Position numbers and translations under genes: made by a program
Source: Planctomicrobium sp051465645
GTDB taxonomy: Bacteria; Planctomycetota; Planctomycetia; Planctomycetales; Planctomycetaceae
Direction of reading: 5' to 3'
Assembly (NCBI RefSeq): GCF_051465645.1
Contig: NZ_CP195790.1
Span: 558,001-622,000 of the forward strand
Length of the DNA stretch: 64,000 bases
Shown here: piece by piece, positions 10,121-21,139 of the stretch
How positions within the stretch are numbered: the stretch's first letter is position 1
Layout: every line of letters begins with the position of its first letter
Notes under the pieces: generated by a model
Databases searched by the model: none
Seen by the model: the letters and a program-made list of their open reading frames with translations, nothing else
Told to the model about the DNA's origin: nothing

Positions 10121-11080
10121 ATGAAAGTTCTGCTGGCCAACCCCCGAGGCTTTTGTGCTGGCGTGAACATGGCGATCGAGTGCCTGGAAGCCTGCATTCG
10201 TGAGTTTGGCAGCAACATCTATGTGTATCACGAGATTGTTCACAACCGGCACGTTGTCGATCGCTTTACAGCTGAAGGAGTGAAGTTCGTCGATCACCTG
10301 GAAGACGTCCCGGAAGGATCGATTCTGCTCTTCAGTGCACACGGTGTTTCGCCAGCGATTCGAGAAGTTGCACGGGCTCGAAATCTGCACGCGATTGATG
10401 CGACATGTCCATTGGTCACCAAGGTACATATCGAGGCGATTAAATACGCGAAAGAGGGGTATAACATCATTCTGATTGGTCATGAAGGCCATGACGAAGT
10501 GATCGGAACGATGGGCGAAGCTCCCGAAAGTATCACACTGGTGGAAACGGCGGAGGATGTCGAACAGCTGCCATTCGCAGCAGATGCCAAGCTGGCTTTT
10601 CTGACGCAGACTACGTTAAGTGTCGAAGAAGCCGGCGCTGTGATCTCACGACTGAAAGCTCGCTACCCAGGGATTCATTCGCCTCCCAAGGAAGACATTT
10701 GTTATGCGACAACGAATCGCCAGCACGTTGTGCACCAATTGATTGAACGCTCTGATCTTTTGCTGGTCCTCGGAAGTCAGAACAGTTCGAACAGCCGTCG
10801 ACTGATGGAAATCGGAGTGAGTTGCGGTAAGCCTTCATTTCTCATTGATGGGGCGCACGAACTGCAATCAGACTGGTTTTCCGGTATTGAAACCGTGCTG
10901 GTCACTGCTGGCGCAAGTGCCCCGGAGATCGTTGTTCAAGGGTGTCTCAAGTACCTTGAAGACATATTCGGAGCGAGCGTCGAAGAAGTGACTACTCGGG
11001 AAGAACACGTCACGTTCCCGCTTCCCAAGGAACTCCGCCAGCTGATGAAAGCGTCAGGCGGATCGACATCTTCGAATTAG
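10121..11080 (+). CDS. ispH: 4-hydroxy-3-methylbut-2-enyl diphosphate reductase
   Basis: 319 residues. Last step of the MEP pathway: reduces HMBPP to IPP and DMAPP with a [4Fe-4S] cluster. The three cluster cysteines are C12 (NPRGFCAGV), C96 (IDATCPLVTKVH) and C194 (EDICYATTNRQ), at almost the same positions as in the E. coli enzyme. Other family blocks are YVYHEIVHNRHVV, FSAHGVSP, GHEGHDEVIGT, TQTTLS and GSQNSSNSRRL. The start at 10121 follows GAGG and aligns with the family N-terminus; the frame up to 10094 adds nine unconserved residues. Probably a single-gene unit. Confidence 0.96.
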   Translation: MKVLLANPRGFCAGVNMAIECLEACIREFGSNIYVYHEIVHNRHVVDRFTAEGVKFVDHLEDVPEGSILLFSAHGVSPAIREVARARNLHAIDATCPLVTKVHIEAIKYAKEGYNIILIGHEGHDEVIGTMGEAPESITLVETAEDVEQLPFAADAKLAFLTQTTLSVEEAGAVISRLKARYPGIHSPPKEDICYATTNRQHVVHQLIERSDLLLVLGSQNSSNSRRLMEIGVSCGKPSFLIDGAHELQSDWFSGIETVLVTAGASAPEIVVQGCLKYLEDIFGASVEEVTTREEHVTFPLPKELRQLMKASGGSTSSN

Positions 11081-11091
11081 AGGAGATGTTG

Positions 11092-11127
11092 AAATGATGT
11101 CGCATTCCCAGTGACGCGGCATCATTT
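11092..11127. terminator. Possible bidirectional terminator
   Basis: Arms 11092-11103 and 11116-11127 pair over 12 bp with one G-U or mismatch. They lie between the convergent ispH and porin genes. No strong T-run follows on either strand, so function is tentative. Confidence 0.45.
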
Positions 11128-11179
11128 GGTTCGCCTGTCTGAAAAGCTGTTGTGCAGACACCCGACAAGCTGAAGCAGA

Positions 11180-12712
11180 TTAATAATTGATCTGAAGCTG
11201 CAGTCGCAAAACGTTGCCTTCAAACTTCTCGTATTGCTGTCCCGTACTCTGTGAATCGATGTTGGTTCGATCTGCAAACAGATATGTAGCTGTCAGTTCT
11301 GCGGCTTTGTTGACTTGCCACTCGCAGCCAACTTCCCAGTCTCGGACGTCTGCGTAAGGGGCGTTGCGAAAGGCCTTGTAACCGCCCAGGTAATGCGAAT
11401 AGCGGATAAATGGAAGATAGGTTCCATAGTTCTCTGTGTCATGCTTCGAGAACAGCATCACGTAGCCACCAGTGAGTGAGCGCACGACGACTTCTGTTTG
11501 AGCATCATTCAACGATGGACCACGTCCCACGTTCCATTCGGCCTGAAATCCGATTGGCTGAGGGTACATGATGAACGACGCGGCAATTCGCTGGTCGAGT
11601 AGGCCTTTTTCATCTCCGGCCTGTTCTGTTCCTGCCGGAATCATTGGTGGTCCAATTCCGAGTGGTTCAATTGGTGCACCAAGAACGACATAGCGTCCAT
11701 TGTAGCCCTGAACACCGACCTCAAAGATCTGATCATTGGCGAGTTGGAACGGGTAAGTAAATCGAACGACCGAATGCAACCGTTCATTGCGATCGCGCAG
11801 TGATCCCCCCTGCCCGTTGTAGATCCCTGCTCCGAACATCCCGTAGTTCCCGGACCCTTTCAGGCCGTTTTCCTGGATGTAGTCGAACAGTTCCTGAACG
11901 GATTCCGGGGTGTAGTAGTAGATGAGCCCGATATCACGTTCGTTTCGCACCGCACTGTTGAGCCCGTCGCCTCGGTCGAGCGGAATTCGATTTGAACTCG
12001 ATTGCAGGTTTTCCCACCCATAGGGGATTTTTGATTGCCCCACACGGACGCGATGGACTTTGTCTTCCGTCAAATAGAGGTCCGAGTACCAGTCACGAAT
12101 CTGGAGGAAGTAATCCGAGTCGGTGCTGTTCGGAACGTTGCTTGCGAATTCCGGTTGCAGATAGACGTAGACTCTTTCGTGGACATCTCCACTGATCGCA
12201 ATTCGGGCACGTCGAATAATGAAGTTACGTTCGTTGCTGATCGAGCCGTCCGACGGATAGTTGGGAGGCGCAGAACCCTCGTTGGTGTGAACGATCTCGT
12301 TGAAGCGGAACTGCGCATAGCCGCGAACATTCAGCTTCTCGTACCACTTCTTGGACTTTCCGGACGAAGAGTCATCAAACAACCCCATGATTCCTGATGG
12401 TTCGGAATCAGAGCTGCTTCCGGAACCGGAATCATCTTGCCGAAAGATCGTCGTGGGTTGGATCAACGGCGTTCCCGGTGGAGCTTCTTCCCCAAGAGCA
12501 AAGTCGACGCCTGACAGGTCTGGCTGAATTTGTGGCGTGGAACCTGACTCGCTGTTGTCTGCGATTGAATTCGCAAAATGGGCAGCTGGTAAAGGAAAGT
12601 CCGAATGCTGAGCGACCGCTTGATGAGAAAACGCAATCAGTAGGATCACGACCGAAGCTCGGGTGAGTGTCACTGTGATCCAGGATTGGTGTGGCGCAGG
12701 GGATGGAGACAT
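11180..12712 (-). CDS. OprP/OprO-type porin (phosphate-selective porin family)
   Basis: About 510 residues from ATG 12712; the frame extends to a TTG at 12769 without support. A signal peptide follows the start (VTLTRASVVILLIAFSHQAV, then AQ). An N-terminal linker rich in Ser, Asp, Gly and Pro leads into a 16-stranded-type barrel that begins at KLNVRGYAQFRFNEI. Conserved elements include RRARIAISGDVHERVYVYLQ, IRDWYSDLYLT, VRVGQSKIPYGWEN, and near the end the typical last strand VLRLQLQINY with a terminal aromatic residue. It sits in the outer membrane and lets small solutes through; selectivity for phosphate cannot be read from sequence. Single gene converging on ispH. Confidence 0.82.
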   Translation of the reverse strand: MSPSPAPHQSWITVTLTRASVVILLIAFSHQAVAQHSDFPLPAAHFANSIADNSESGSTPQIQPDLSGVDFALGEEAPPGTPLIQPTTIFRQDDSGSGSSSDSEPSGIMGLFDDSSSGKSKKWYEKLNVRGYAQFRFNEIVHTNEGSAPPNYPSDGSISNERNFIIRRARIAISGDVHERVYVYLQPEFASNVPNSTDSDYFLQIRDWYSDLYLTEDKVHRVRVGQSKIPYGWENLQSSSNRIPLDRGDGLNSAVRNERDIGLIYYYTPESVQELFDYIQENGLKGSGNYGMFGAGIYNGQGGSLRDRNERLHSVVRFTYPFQLANDQIFEVGVQGYNGRYVVLGAPIEPLGIGPPMIPAGTEQAGDEKGLLDQRIAASFIMYPQPIGFQAEWNVGRGPSLNDAQTEVVVRSLTGGYVMLFSKHDTENYGTYLPFIRYSHYLGGYKAFRNAPYADVRDWEVGCEWQVNKAAELTATYLFADRTNIDSQSTGQQYEKFEGNVLRLQLQINY

Positions 12713-13150
12713 CGGACTCTGTGTCGGGCCTGAGGCTGCCCCGAAAAATGCCGCGGTGGTTGGGGTCAAGCGTGTTTTCTGGGACGCTGTTTGCTTTTGA
12801 GAGATCTCTAAAGCCGCAAGCGATGCTTTTGTGTGGTTACCAACACAAGGTCGGCAATCTGTCAGAATGGGAGCTTTGAGGTGTTTGTTTCGAAAATTCC
12901 GATTCTGTGGATTACGTTGGTCTTATCGACCTTTACGTGAGGGGGAATTAACGAAAAGAAGCGGCGTCCAACACAATGTGTCAGACGCCGCTTCAAATGT
13001 GAAAATTGTGTTAAGAAATCGCTTCGACGCAGCTCGGCCAGGTCTTCGTAACCAAAATTTCAGGTCAGAGGGGCATCAACGACGAAAGTCGTATGTGCCC
13101 TAATTCTCTGTGAAAAGGCTCGAAAACCGCCCCGCAGGTCTCCTTATTTC
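12713..13150. other. Intergenic with one terminator
   Basis: Upstream of the porin and downstream of the Gfo/Idh/MocA gene. The hairpin at 12951-12994 is listed separately; otherwise nothing recognised. Confidence 0.45.
12951..12994 (-). terminator. Terminator of the Gfo/Idh/MocA gene
   Basis: Perfect 11-bp stem (12958-12968 with 12984-12994) with a 15-nt loop. On the minus strand it runs into TTTTCGTTAATT. It lies about 155 nt past the stop codon. Confidence 0.8.
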
Positions 13151-14509
13151 TTACATCAGGTCTTTACCCCAATCGCCACGGTATGGCTTGTTGACGAGGT
13201 GTTGAACCTCTGGAGCGTTGACAGCCTTCATGGTCTTGGCGTCCCACTCAATCTTGCGTCCTTCACCGCTGGCGGCGTCGTAAACAGCAAGATTGCCAAG
13301 CAGGATAGTTTCGGTCAGAGGACCTGCATAGTCCATGAAGTTCGACATAGCAGCTGTGCGCTTGCCGAGGATTGCTTCATGAAACTCTGCGAAGTGACCT
13401 GGTGACTTCTCGTATTCGACTTCTGGCAGAGGAACTTCCTTGCCAGCTTTGTCGTAGAGCTTCACCTTCTCTGAATAGTCCCCGATCGCAAACATGGTCA
13501 GTTCTTCACCGACCAGGATTGAGCCGCGAACTTTTCCGCCTTGGCGCTCGATTTCGGTGCCGTTCAGGAGGCTCTCAGGTGGTTCTTTTCCACCGTCGTA
13601 CCAGAACACTGGCAGGAGGTCGCCGCCTGATGGATTGGCGAACTCGAACTTGATGGTCGAAGCCTGTGGATAGCTGTCACGGTTGTGACCGGTTGTCCAG
13701 GCTTGAATGGTTTTTGGATTGGCGAGGTTCAACCCTGCGAATGGCATGTTGAATGTGTGGCATGCCATGTCACCGAGAGCGCCGGTTCCGAAGTCCCAGT
13801 ATCCACGCCATGCGAATGGGTGATACCCTTCAGCGAATGGACGCTCTGGTGCTGGGCCGAGCCACAGATCCCAGTTCACCCATGGTGGGCAATCGGAAGG
13901 TTTTGGACGGTCGCCGCCTTGTGGCCACACCGGACGGTTGGTGGAAACGTGAACTTCTTTCAGTTTCCCCAGGATTCCGCTCTTGAGAAGTGCAGCAGCT
14001 TTGCGCAGTGCGTCAAACGAGGTTCCCTGATTTCCCATCTGAGTTGCAACGCCAGTTTCTTTGGCGATCTCGGTCAGACGGCGAGATTCCCAAACCGTAT
14101 GTGTCAGTGGCTTCTGACAGTAAACGGCCTTCTTCATTTTCATCGCCAGAGCGGCGGCTGGAGCGTGAGTGTGGTCTGGAGTCGACACTGTGACAGCGTC
14201 GATCTTGTCACCCATCTTGTCGAGCATTTCGCGGAAGTCCGAGAACTTCGCCGCATTTTCGAAGCCGGCTTGAACCGCAGCTTTCGTCAGTGTGCGCTCG
14301 TCGGTATCACAGATCGCAGCGATTTCCCCGAAGGATGCAGCGTCGCTGGAGTCGCTTTTTCCTTTTCCGCCAACCCCGATACAGGCATAGCGAACTTTTC
14401 CGTTCGGTGACTTCTCTTCGGCTCGAGCCGTAGAGCCTCCCACCCAGAACGCTGTTCCGAGAGCAGCACCGGTGGCGATGAATTCTCGCCGGTTTGTATT
14501 TGGAAGCAT
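13151..14509 (-). CDS. Gfo/Idh/MocA family oxidoreductase with TAT signal
   Basis: 452 residues from ATG 14509, eight bases after GAGGAA. The N-terminus has a twin-arginine signal (NRREFIATGAALGTAFWVGG), so the enzyme is probably folded with its NAD(P) before export. The Rossmann segment YACIGVGGKGKSDS follows, then AAICDTDERTL, VTVSTPDHTHAPAAALAMK and the catalytic-lysine block AVYCQKPLTHTVWE. The C-terminal half has the typical planctomycete form with WDLWLGPAPERPF and WRGYWDFGTGALGDMACH. Members oxidise or epimerise sugars or inositols; the substrate here is unknown. This exported class is strongly expanded in Planctomycetota. It has its own terminator and probably its own promoter. Confidence 0.9.
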   Translation of the reverse strand: MLPNTNRREFIATGAALGTAFWVGGSTARAEEKSPNGKVRYACIGVGGKGKSDSSDAASFGEIAAICDTDERTLTKAAVQAGFENAAKFSDFREMLDKMGDKIDAVTVSTPDHTHAPAAALAMKMKKAVYCQKPLTHTVWESRRLTEIAKETGVATQMGNQGTSFDALRKAAALLKSGILGKLKEVHVSTNRPVWPQGGDRPKPSDCPPWVNWDLWLGPAPERPFAEGYHPFAWRGYWDFGTGALGDMACHTFNMPFAGLNLANPKTIQAWTTGHNRDSYPQASTIKFEFANPSGGDLLPVFWYDGGKEPPESLLNGTEIERQGGKVRGSILVGEELTMFAIGDYSEKVKLYDKAGKEVPLPEVEYEKSPGHFAEFHEAILGKRTAAMSNFMDYAGPLTETILLGNLAVYDAASGEGRKIEWDAKTMKAVNAPEVQHLVNKPYRGDWGKDLM

Positions 14510-14961
14510 CGATTCCTCTTTCTGGCTGATTACTCTGAAGTGATGCTGAAAAGCGACGCCATGAAAGGTCGTACGCGAATCATCAGCTTCAATTGATAGC
14601 ATAATAGAAAGGCCATCAGACTTTCACGTCAGCTGGCCTCGAAAATTCGATTTAATCGGTTCATTTGTGTTTTCGACAAGACCAGAAAGGCTGGCTGAAA
14701 GCGAGTGTCGTATTCCGGCATGTTCTGATTGATCGAATCCCTTTACTGCATTTCAGGTAAGTGGTTACGGAAATCACTTGATGGTCTTTTTAGATGACTT
14801 CCTGGAAATCTGGACCGCCTCGTTTCGTCACGCGAACTCTCGCTGCCAACTCTATTGTCAGTTACCTGCAATACGGGATCAGATTTCAGGAGTGTGATTG
14901 TTGATGCGTCGTGTGTGGGGGATTAGACCGGAACGATCACAGGGAGCCCCCGGAACTGATC
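14510..14961. other. Intergenic, nothing recognised
   Basis: Between the oxidoreductase start and the end of the TrhA-like gene, both on the minus strand. It must contain the oxidoreductase promoter; no repeat or RNA gene seen. Confidence 0.4.
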
Positions 14962-15684
14962 TCAGGGGAGGAGCGATGTGATGGCCAGATAGTGAGCAAT
15001 GCTTGCTCCGATCACCGAGAGGTGCCAGGTCGCATGGAAATACCTCACGTATTTGTCGTACCAGAGGAAAAGTGTTCCCACGGTGTAGAGCATTCCCCCG
15101 ACAACGATCCAGGCGACGGTTTCTGGTGAAGCGGATTGAATGATGGTCGGCAGGCTGATTACCGGAAGCCAGCCCATCAGGATGTACAGCTTTTGAGCGG
15201 ATGCGGAGAGGAAACCCCAATGGAAGACCAGCCAGGCTCCGACCAAGGCAATGACCCACATGGCAATCGTCAGTAGCGGCCAGAGTCCGTCTCGAAGATA
15301 GGTCGCAGCAAATGGGGTGTAAGATCCGCTGATCAGCAGGAAGATGCATGCCTGATCCAGTGTGCGGAAATATCGTCGTATGCTGGGATCGTGAAATGCG
15401 TGTGAGAGTGTTGAAGCCAGGTAGAGTCCGACAAGTGTGATGCTGTAAACGACGCAGGCAATTGCCATCCAAAGATCTGCGTGTTGGGCAACTTTGAAAA
15501 TCAGGACCGCGGCCCCAACAAGGCTCAGCAGGAACCCTACTCCGTGCGTGAGAAAATTGGCGAACTCGTCGACCGGTCGGATGTCCCCAGACCGGAACGG
15601 TGTCTCTGGCAACGATGTATTGCCGGTCGCTGACTTAGGGACAGCGATGAAAGTGTCCTGGGCTTTTTGTGTTTCTGTTTGCAT
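14962..15684 (-). CDS. Hemolysin III / TrhA family (PAQR-type) membrane protein
   Basis: 240 residues with seven membrane helices. Family motifs are FANFLTHGVGFLLSLVG in helix 1, STLSHAFHDPSIRRYFRTLD after helix 2 (His and Asp of the PAQR metal site), and WHLSVIGASIAHYLAI in the last helix (two His). These residues form a Zn-binding hydrolase-like centre in PAQR proteins. Bacterial homologues (YqfA/TrhA) are linked to membrane-lipid and fluidity homeostasis rather than true haemolysis. The start is set by AGAAGGAA ten bases upstream of ATG 15684. The N-terminal 35 residues are polar and not conserved. Stands alone. Confidence 0.88.
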   Translation of the reverse strand: MQTETQKAQDTFIAVPKSATGNTSLPETPFRSGDIRPVDEFANFLTHGVGFLLSLVGAAVLIFKVAQHADLWMAIACVVYSITLVGLYLASTLSHAFHDPSIRRYFRTLDQACIFLLISGSYTPFAATYLRDGLWPLLTIAMWVIALVGAWLVFHWGFLSASAQKLYILMGWLPVISLPTIIQSASPETVAWIVVGGMLYTVGTLFLWYDKYVRYFHATWHLSVIGASIAHYLAITSLLP

Positions 15685-16180
15685 GGGTGAGACTTCCTTC
15701 TCTCAAACGACCAGCGTCGTATCCATACTCACATTGTTGCAATTCGTGCGTCTGAAGAAATTCAAATTCGCGAACGACAACTGATTTGGGGGCAATTTGA
15801 AGTCCGTGGAATGTTTAGAATTTGAAGGCGATCGAAAGTGATTGGCTTCATTGATCGGAGAAGTGGAGTTCGTACACGGCGGGAGATATGTTTGGCGAGG
15901 AATTATCTTGTTTTATGAGAGCATGTTGCGACGAGTCGATCCGCATTTGGAAATGTGGATCTCCAAATTTGTGACTTCGCGCAGTCTTCATGCATCTCTG
16001 CAATTACTAACCATCGGAAATCGCGTGCGATAATTTTGACTATTCGCCGGAAAAGTCGTGGAATTTGTAAGAACCACGAGGGAAATCTGGGGTGTGAGCG
16101 AAACCCAAGCGGTTTGATTCCGTCGGCAGCTTCGAGTTATCCATCGAAGCGAATCGGGAGCCGGTGAATCATTTCGGGAG
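15685..16180. other. Intergenic, nothing recognised
   Basis: About 500 nt between the TrhA-like gene and the M42-type peptidase. Two short plus-strand frames are present but lack start signals and family resemblance. Confidence 0.4.
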
Positions 16181-17242
16181 TTAAGACGTGTAGTGGTGAA
16201 GCAATTTGATCGCGGCTTCGACCGACACAAGCGATGCTGTTTCCAGTGTTGTGTGGTAGTCGGTCGTCGGGATCTGCAGTGTTGTTCCGCTGATCGCTCC
16301 GCCGGTTGCGGCAATGATTCGCCCCAATTCCGTGCGACCTAAAGAGAGTGGCTTCGGGCGGTCGAAATTCTGGCTCTCGACGTAAGCATCTTTGTGGATG
16401 TACGAAATCTCCAAACGCTTGCAGAACTCTTCCAGTTCAACAGTAATGCCGGGAGCGAACGACGCGCTGGCATCTTTGCGACGCAAAACAACCTGTTGGG
16501 CAGTCGCTGCTTCGCGAGTCGGAAACGGACTGGTATCGAGGACAAGCAGGCGGTCCGTTCGTAGACGCTGGCGTTGAAACCAGGCGAGTGTGTGCCGCCA
16601 GCTGCGTCCTGCTTCTTCTTGCGCCGTGAAGAGCGCAGTTCCCTGAAATCCACAACGAAACAGGTAAACCAAAATGGCAACTGAGAGAACGTTATCCAGC
16701 TGAGCGGAGATGAAACCGTCGCTGACCTTCAGTCGATCAAGAAACGCAATCGGCGTTCCCGGCTGAAGGTAATCAAGGCCGTCAAGTTCGAAGATCAGGT
16801 TCTTGCGTTCCGGGCAAATGTAAGACCGGACAATTGAAGCCTGCCCCAGATAGGTGCCGGTATATGGTGTGTGAGCCTGAACTCGTTGGCCGGCGAATCG
16901 CCCCTGTATCGAATCCATCATCTGTTCAGAAACAGAGTCGCCTGTCAGTTCCCCACGGTTTCCCGCGATAAAAGCAGCGTACTGAAACTCGTTTGGGCCA
17001 GTGCATTGCAACCCGTGACGATCGATATGCGCTGAGAGAATCAGGTCGGTCGGCGAGTTTCCTTGAGCAACGAGAACGCCCTGAAAATAGGTGACGTTCG
17101 CACCGACTTCTTCGAGTTCACGGCGCAGTGCGCGAAAGAACGAGTCCTCAGATCCGACAACACTTGGTTCTCTGACGAGATGCCGCAGGATTTCAAGAAA
17201 TCCTTCCAGATTTGGAGTCGTATCTGCTGGTTCCATGCCCAT
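16181..17242 (-). CDS. M42/M20-type metallopeptidase
   Basis: 353 residues. The metal-binding layout of the M42 glutamyl aminopeptidase/cellulase family is readable: SAHIDRHG (first His and Asp), ISAQLDNVLSV (bridging Asp), FTAQEEAG (general-base Glu and ligand Glu), VLDTSPF (ligand Asp) and PTTDYHTTLE (last His). The enzyme likely trims N-terminal residues from peptides in the cytoplasm using two metal ions. Between the first and second ligand lies an insert (about residues 75-180) corresponding to the PDZ-like or lid domain of the family. Upstream genes on the same strand are hisB and hisC, but the 200-nt gap to hisB makes co-transcription uncertain. Confidence 0.82.
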   Translation of the reverse strand: MGMEPADTTPNLEGFLEILRHLVREPSVVGSEDSFFRALRRELEEVGANVTYFQGVLVAQGNSPTDLILSAHIDRHGLQCTGPNEFQYAAFIAGNRGELTGDSVSEQMMDSIQGRFAGQRVQAHTPYTGTYLGQASIVRSYICPERKNLIFELDGLDYLQPGTPIAFLDRLKVSDGFISAQLDNVLSVAILVYLFRCGFQGTALFTAQEEAGRSWRHTLAWFQRQRLRTDRLLVLDTSPFPTREAATAQQVVLRRKDASASFAPGITVELEEFCKRLEISYIHKDAYVESQNFDRPKPLSLGRTELGRIIAATGGAISGTTLQIPTTDYHTTLETASLVSVEAAIKLLHHYTS

Positions 17243-17392
17243 GCTACTGGCAACTTCAGAATGGTTTTGAACTGAGTTGCGGCTGACTTTCTGGAAAAAT
17301 ATGCGCCTGTTGCGTCTGAGCGGCTTCTGATCAGGTGATGCCTAAGCGGCATCGTTGACTATTGGAAGGTTGCTGCTGTGTGATGAGTCATT

Positions 17393-17425
17393 GAACGGGG
17401 GAGCTCAAATGCGACTCTCCCGTTC
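17393..17425 (-). terminator. Possible terminator after hisB
   Basis: 11-nt arms 17393-17403 and 17415-17425, perfect except one position, directly after the hisB stop. There is no T-run on the minus strand, so it may instead protect the 3' end or only weakly terminate. Confidence 0.4.
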
Positions 17426-17439
17426 TGATTTCCATTCCG

Positions 17440-18033
17440 TTACAGCACGCCCTTTGAGGATGGAACGCCGGTTTGTCGCGGGTCGACGACGATCGCCTGA
17501 CGCAATGCTCGTGCTGTTGCTTTGAAGATTGCTTCAGAAATGTGGTGACTGTTGTGGCCGTGGTGCTGAACGACGTGCAAATTCATGAGTGCATTCGCAG
17601 CAACGGCCTGCCAGAAGACTTCGACCAGTTGGGTGTCGAAGTCGCCAATTTTTTCGGTCGGGAATTTGAAGTTGTCGACGAACCAGTATCGACCGCTCAA
17701 ATCGAGTGCAGATGTGACCAAGGTGTCTTCCATCGGCAAGGTCATTGACCCATAGCGGACGATTCCTGCCTTGTCGCCAATTGCCTGACGAATTGCCTGT
17801 CCCAGACAGATGCCTGTATCTTCAACCGTGTGGTGGAAGTCGACGTCGATATCCCCGTCTGCAAGGATTTTCAGATCGAACAGTCCATGCTTGGCAAACA
17901 ACGTCAGCATGTGATTGAAGAAGCCGACGCCAGTTTGAATGTCGGCCTGCCCTGTTCCGTCCAGATTGATTTCAAGTGAAATCTTGGTTTCGCCGGTGGT
18001 GCGATCGATTCTGGCTGTACGTGGTGCAGGCAT
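17440..18033 (-). CDS. hisB: Imidazoleglycerol-phosphate dehydratase
   Basis: 197 residues, the normal length of monofunctional HisB. It dehydrates imidazoleglycerol phosphate to imidazoleacetol phosphate in histidine synthesis, using two Mn ions. Metal-ligand blocks are visible: GVGFFNHMLTLFAKHGLFDL, DVDFHHTVEDTGICLG, and HHGHNSHHISEAIFKA. I place the start at ATG 18033 (MPAPRTARIDRTTGET), which matches the family N-terminus; the frame is open up to 18168 but the extra 45 residues are not HisB-like. It follows hisC by 153 nt on the same strand, so a hisC-hisB unit is likely. Confidence 0.95.
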   Translation of the reverse strand: MPAPRTARIDRTTGETKISLEINLDGTGQADIQTGVGFFNHMLTLFAKHGLFDLKILADGDIDVDFHHTVEDTGICLGQAIRQAIGDKAGIVRYGSMTLPMEDTLVTSALDLSGRYWFVDNFKFPTEKIGDFDTQLVEVFWQAVAANALMNLHVVQHHGHNSHHISEAIFKATARALRQAIVVDPRQTGVPSSKGVL

Positions 18034-18186
18034 GGCAAGATTGACTTTGCTGGAACGGTTTTGGCGGTTTGAAGTTGTCCAGTTCGAAAGCGACTTCGAC
18101 CTGGACACGATCTGGTGAATTGCAACTTCGACGATGCTGATTGTGAGTGGATTGAGGGAGTCCATCACAATGCAACGCAGCCGAGT

Positions 18187-19275
18187 TTATACAATTTCCT
18201 TCAACGCTGTGAGAAGTGTTTCAATCTGTGGGTCGGTTCCAACGGTGATTCTCAATCCCGTCAGGAGTCCGTCAGGGTGGCGTTCATCGGGAACGACCGC
18301 ATTCGGGAATTTCATAAACCGAACGAGAATCTTTCTGGCTTTCAATTCCTGATAGATTTCTTCGTGACTGCGAGTCGGGTGTGTGCTCCAGACGAAGTTG
18401 GCCTGACTTGGAACAATGTCGAATCCCAACTCGACAAGGCTTTTCTCAAGTCGAGTGCGGGTGGCAATGATCTTGGTGCGGTTCTCAAGCATCCAGGCTT
18501 GATCGCGGATTGAGGCTTCCGCTGCGGCCAGGGACAACGCATCGCAGTTGTAGCTGTCTTTGACTTTTCGCATCTCGCGGATGAGGTCGGGATGGGCAAC
18601 AGCAAATCCGAATCGCAGTCCGGCAAGACTGTATGACTTGCTGAACGTGCGGGTCACAATGATCTGCTTCCCCAACTCGCTTTTCAGCAGTTCGCACTTG
18701 TGTGGAATATCGGCGAAGTCACCATATGCTTCGTCGAGAACCAGGACCCCATTTGGAGGGACGATCGAGGCGATGACGTCGTTGTCCCATCGATTTCCGG
18801 ACGGTGAGTTCGGGTTGGGGACGAACAGCAACTTCGCCTGATCAATCAGGACCTTGTTGAGTTTCCGGTCCCAGCTCCAGTCTGCATTCAAACGCAGGCG
18901 TGCGTGTCTGGTTCCCTGAATATCCGCCAGCGTTTCATAGAGAATGTAGCTCGGGTATGGATACGCGATCAGGTCGTTTCCGTCGGTGAATGTCCGAACC
19001 AGAATCGTCAGGTTTTCGTCGCTTCCATTCGCTGGAATAATCCAGTCTGGATCGACTCCCAGCACTTCTGCGGCCGCTTTACAGAATGATCGCCCCAGCG
19101 GATCGGGATAAACCTGCAAGCGCTCGCGAGCAACCTTCTCGATGGCCTCGATGACCTTCGGGGAAGGAGGGTACGGGTTCTCGTTGGTGTTCAACTTGAC
19201 CCAGCCAGACTCCTGTGGCTGTTCACCTGGGGCATACCCGTGAAGCTTTTCGATGTTGGGGCGAATCAGTGACAT
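18187..19275 (-). CDS. hisC: Histidinol-phosphate aminotransferase
   Basis: 362 residues, PLP-dependent class II aminotransferase that converts imidazoleacetol phosphate to histidinol phosphate with glutamate. Motifs: KLNTNENPYPPSP near the N-terminus, NGSDENLTILVRTF, the YPSYILYE block, LLFVPNPNSPSGN, VLDEAYGDFAD, and the PLP lysine in RTFSKSYSLAGLRFGF. Start ATG 19275 (MSLIRPNIEKLHGY) is the usual HisC start. The neighbour hisB performs the preceding step, so context and function agree. The rest of the his pathway is not in this window. Confidence 0.95.
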   Translation of the reverse strand: MSLIRPNIEKLHGYAPGEQPQESGWVKLNTNENPYPPSPKVIEAIEKVARERLQVYPDPLGRSFCKAAAEVLGVDPDWIIPANGSDENLTILVRTFTDGNDLIAYPYPSYILYETLADIQGTRHARLRLNADWSWDRKLNKVLIDQAKLLFVPNPNSPSGNRWDNDVIASIVPPNGVLVLDEAYGDFADIPHKCELLKSELGKQIIVTRTFSKSYSLAGLRFGFAVAHPDLIREMRKVKDSYNCDALSLAAAEASIRDQAWMLENRTKIIATRTRLEKSLVELGFDIVPSQANFVWSTHPTRSHEEIYQELKARKILVRFMKFPNAVVPDERHPDGLLTGLRITVGTDPQIETLLTALKEIV

Positions 19276-19619
19276 GTTGCTGGTTACGATTTTGTTGTGT
19301 CTGCCAGGATGCTGCAAATCAGCTGCGGGCACTGTCCGGAAACCTGAGGTGATCTTTCACTCAGCAGTGAAAAGCCGCAGTGTAGAGCATCTGGCAATGG
19401 ATTGAATATGTAAATCGAGTCTCAACCTGAGGACGGGAGTTGTCCGAATCGTCCTGTCGGCTGAACTCGGATGTGGCAGGTCTGATGGCTGGCGATGAAC
19501 TACTGGCTCAGGAAGCGGAATGCAGGCTTTTTAGTGGCCTGCCCCGCTTTTGAACCGAGATGAATCGCATCGTGTCGAGTGGACGTGCACGCTGCAACAG
19601 AAGACGAGACAGATCCCGA
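19276..19619. other. Intergenic, nothing recognised
   Basis: Between the end of rho and the start of hisC. Probably holds the hisC promoter. No leader peptide rich in His codons, T-box or other riboswitch was recognised. Confidence 0.4.
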
Positions 19620-21029
<1,410 letters not shown>

Positions 21030-21139
21030 GTTTGTCCTCGAATTCGCAATCGTTCAGGAGAGAGGAATTGATCTGCTTTGCATTCCCAGAGAGGGACGGC
21101 AACGGGATCAGGAAATGGAATTGGCAGTCTGAGATTGGG

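Noticed and set aside
13685..14410. A 241-codon plus-strand frame
   Set aside because: Antisense to the Gfo/Idh/MocA gene; Cys/Trp-rich, random-like translation.
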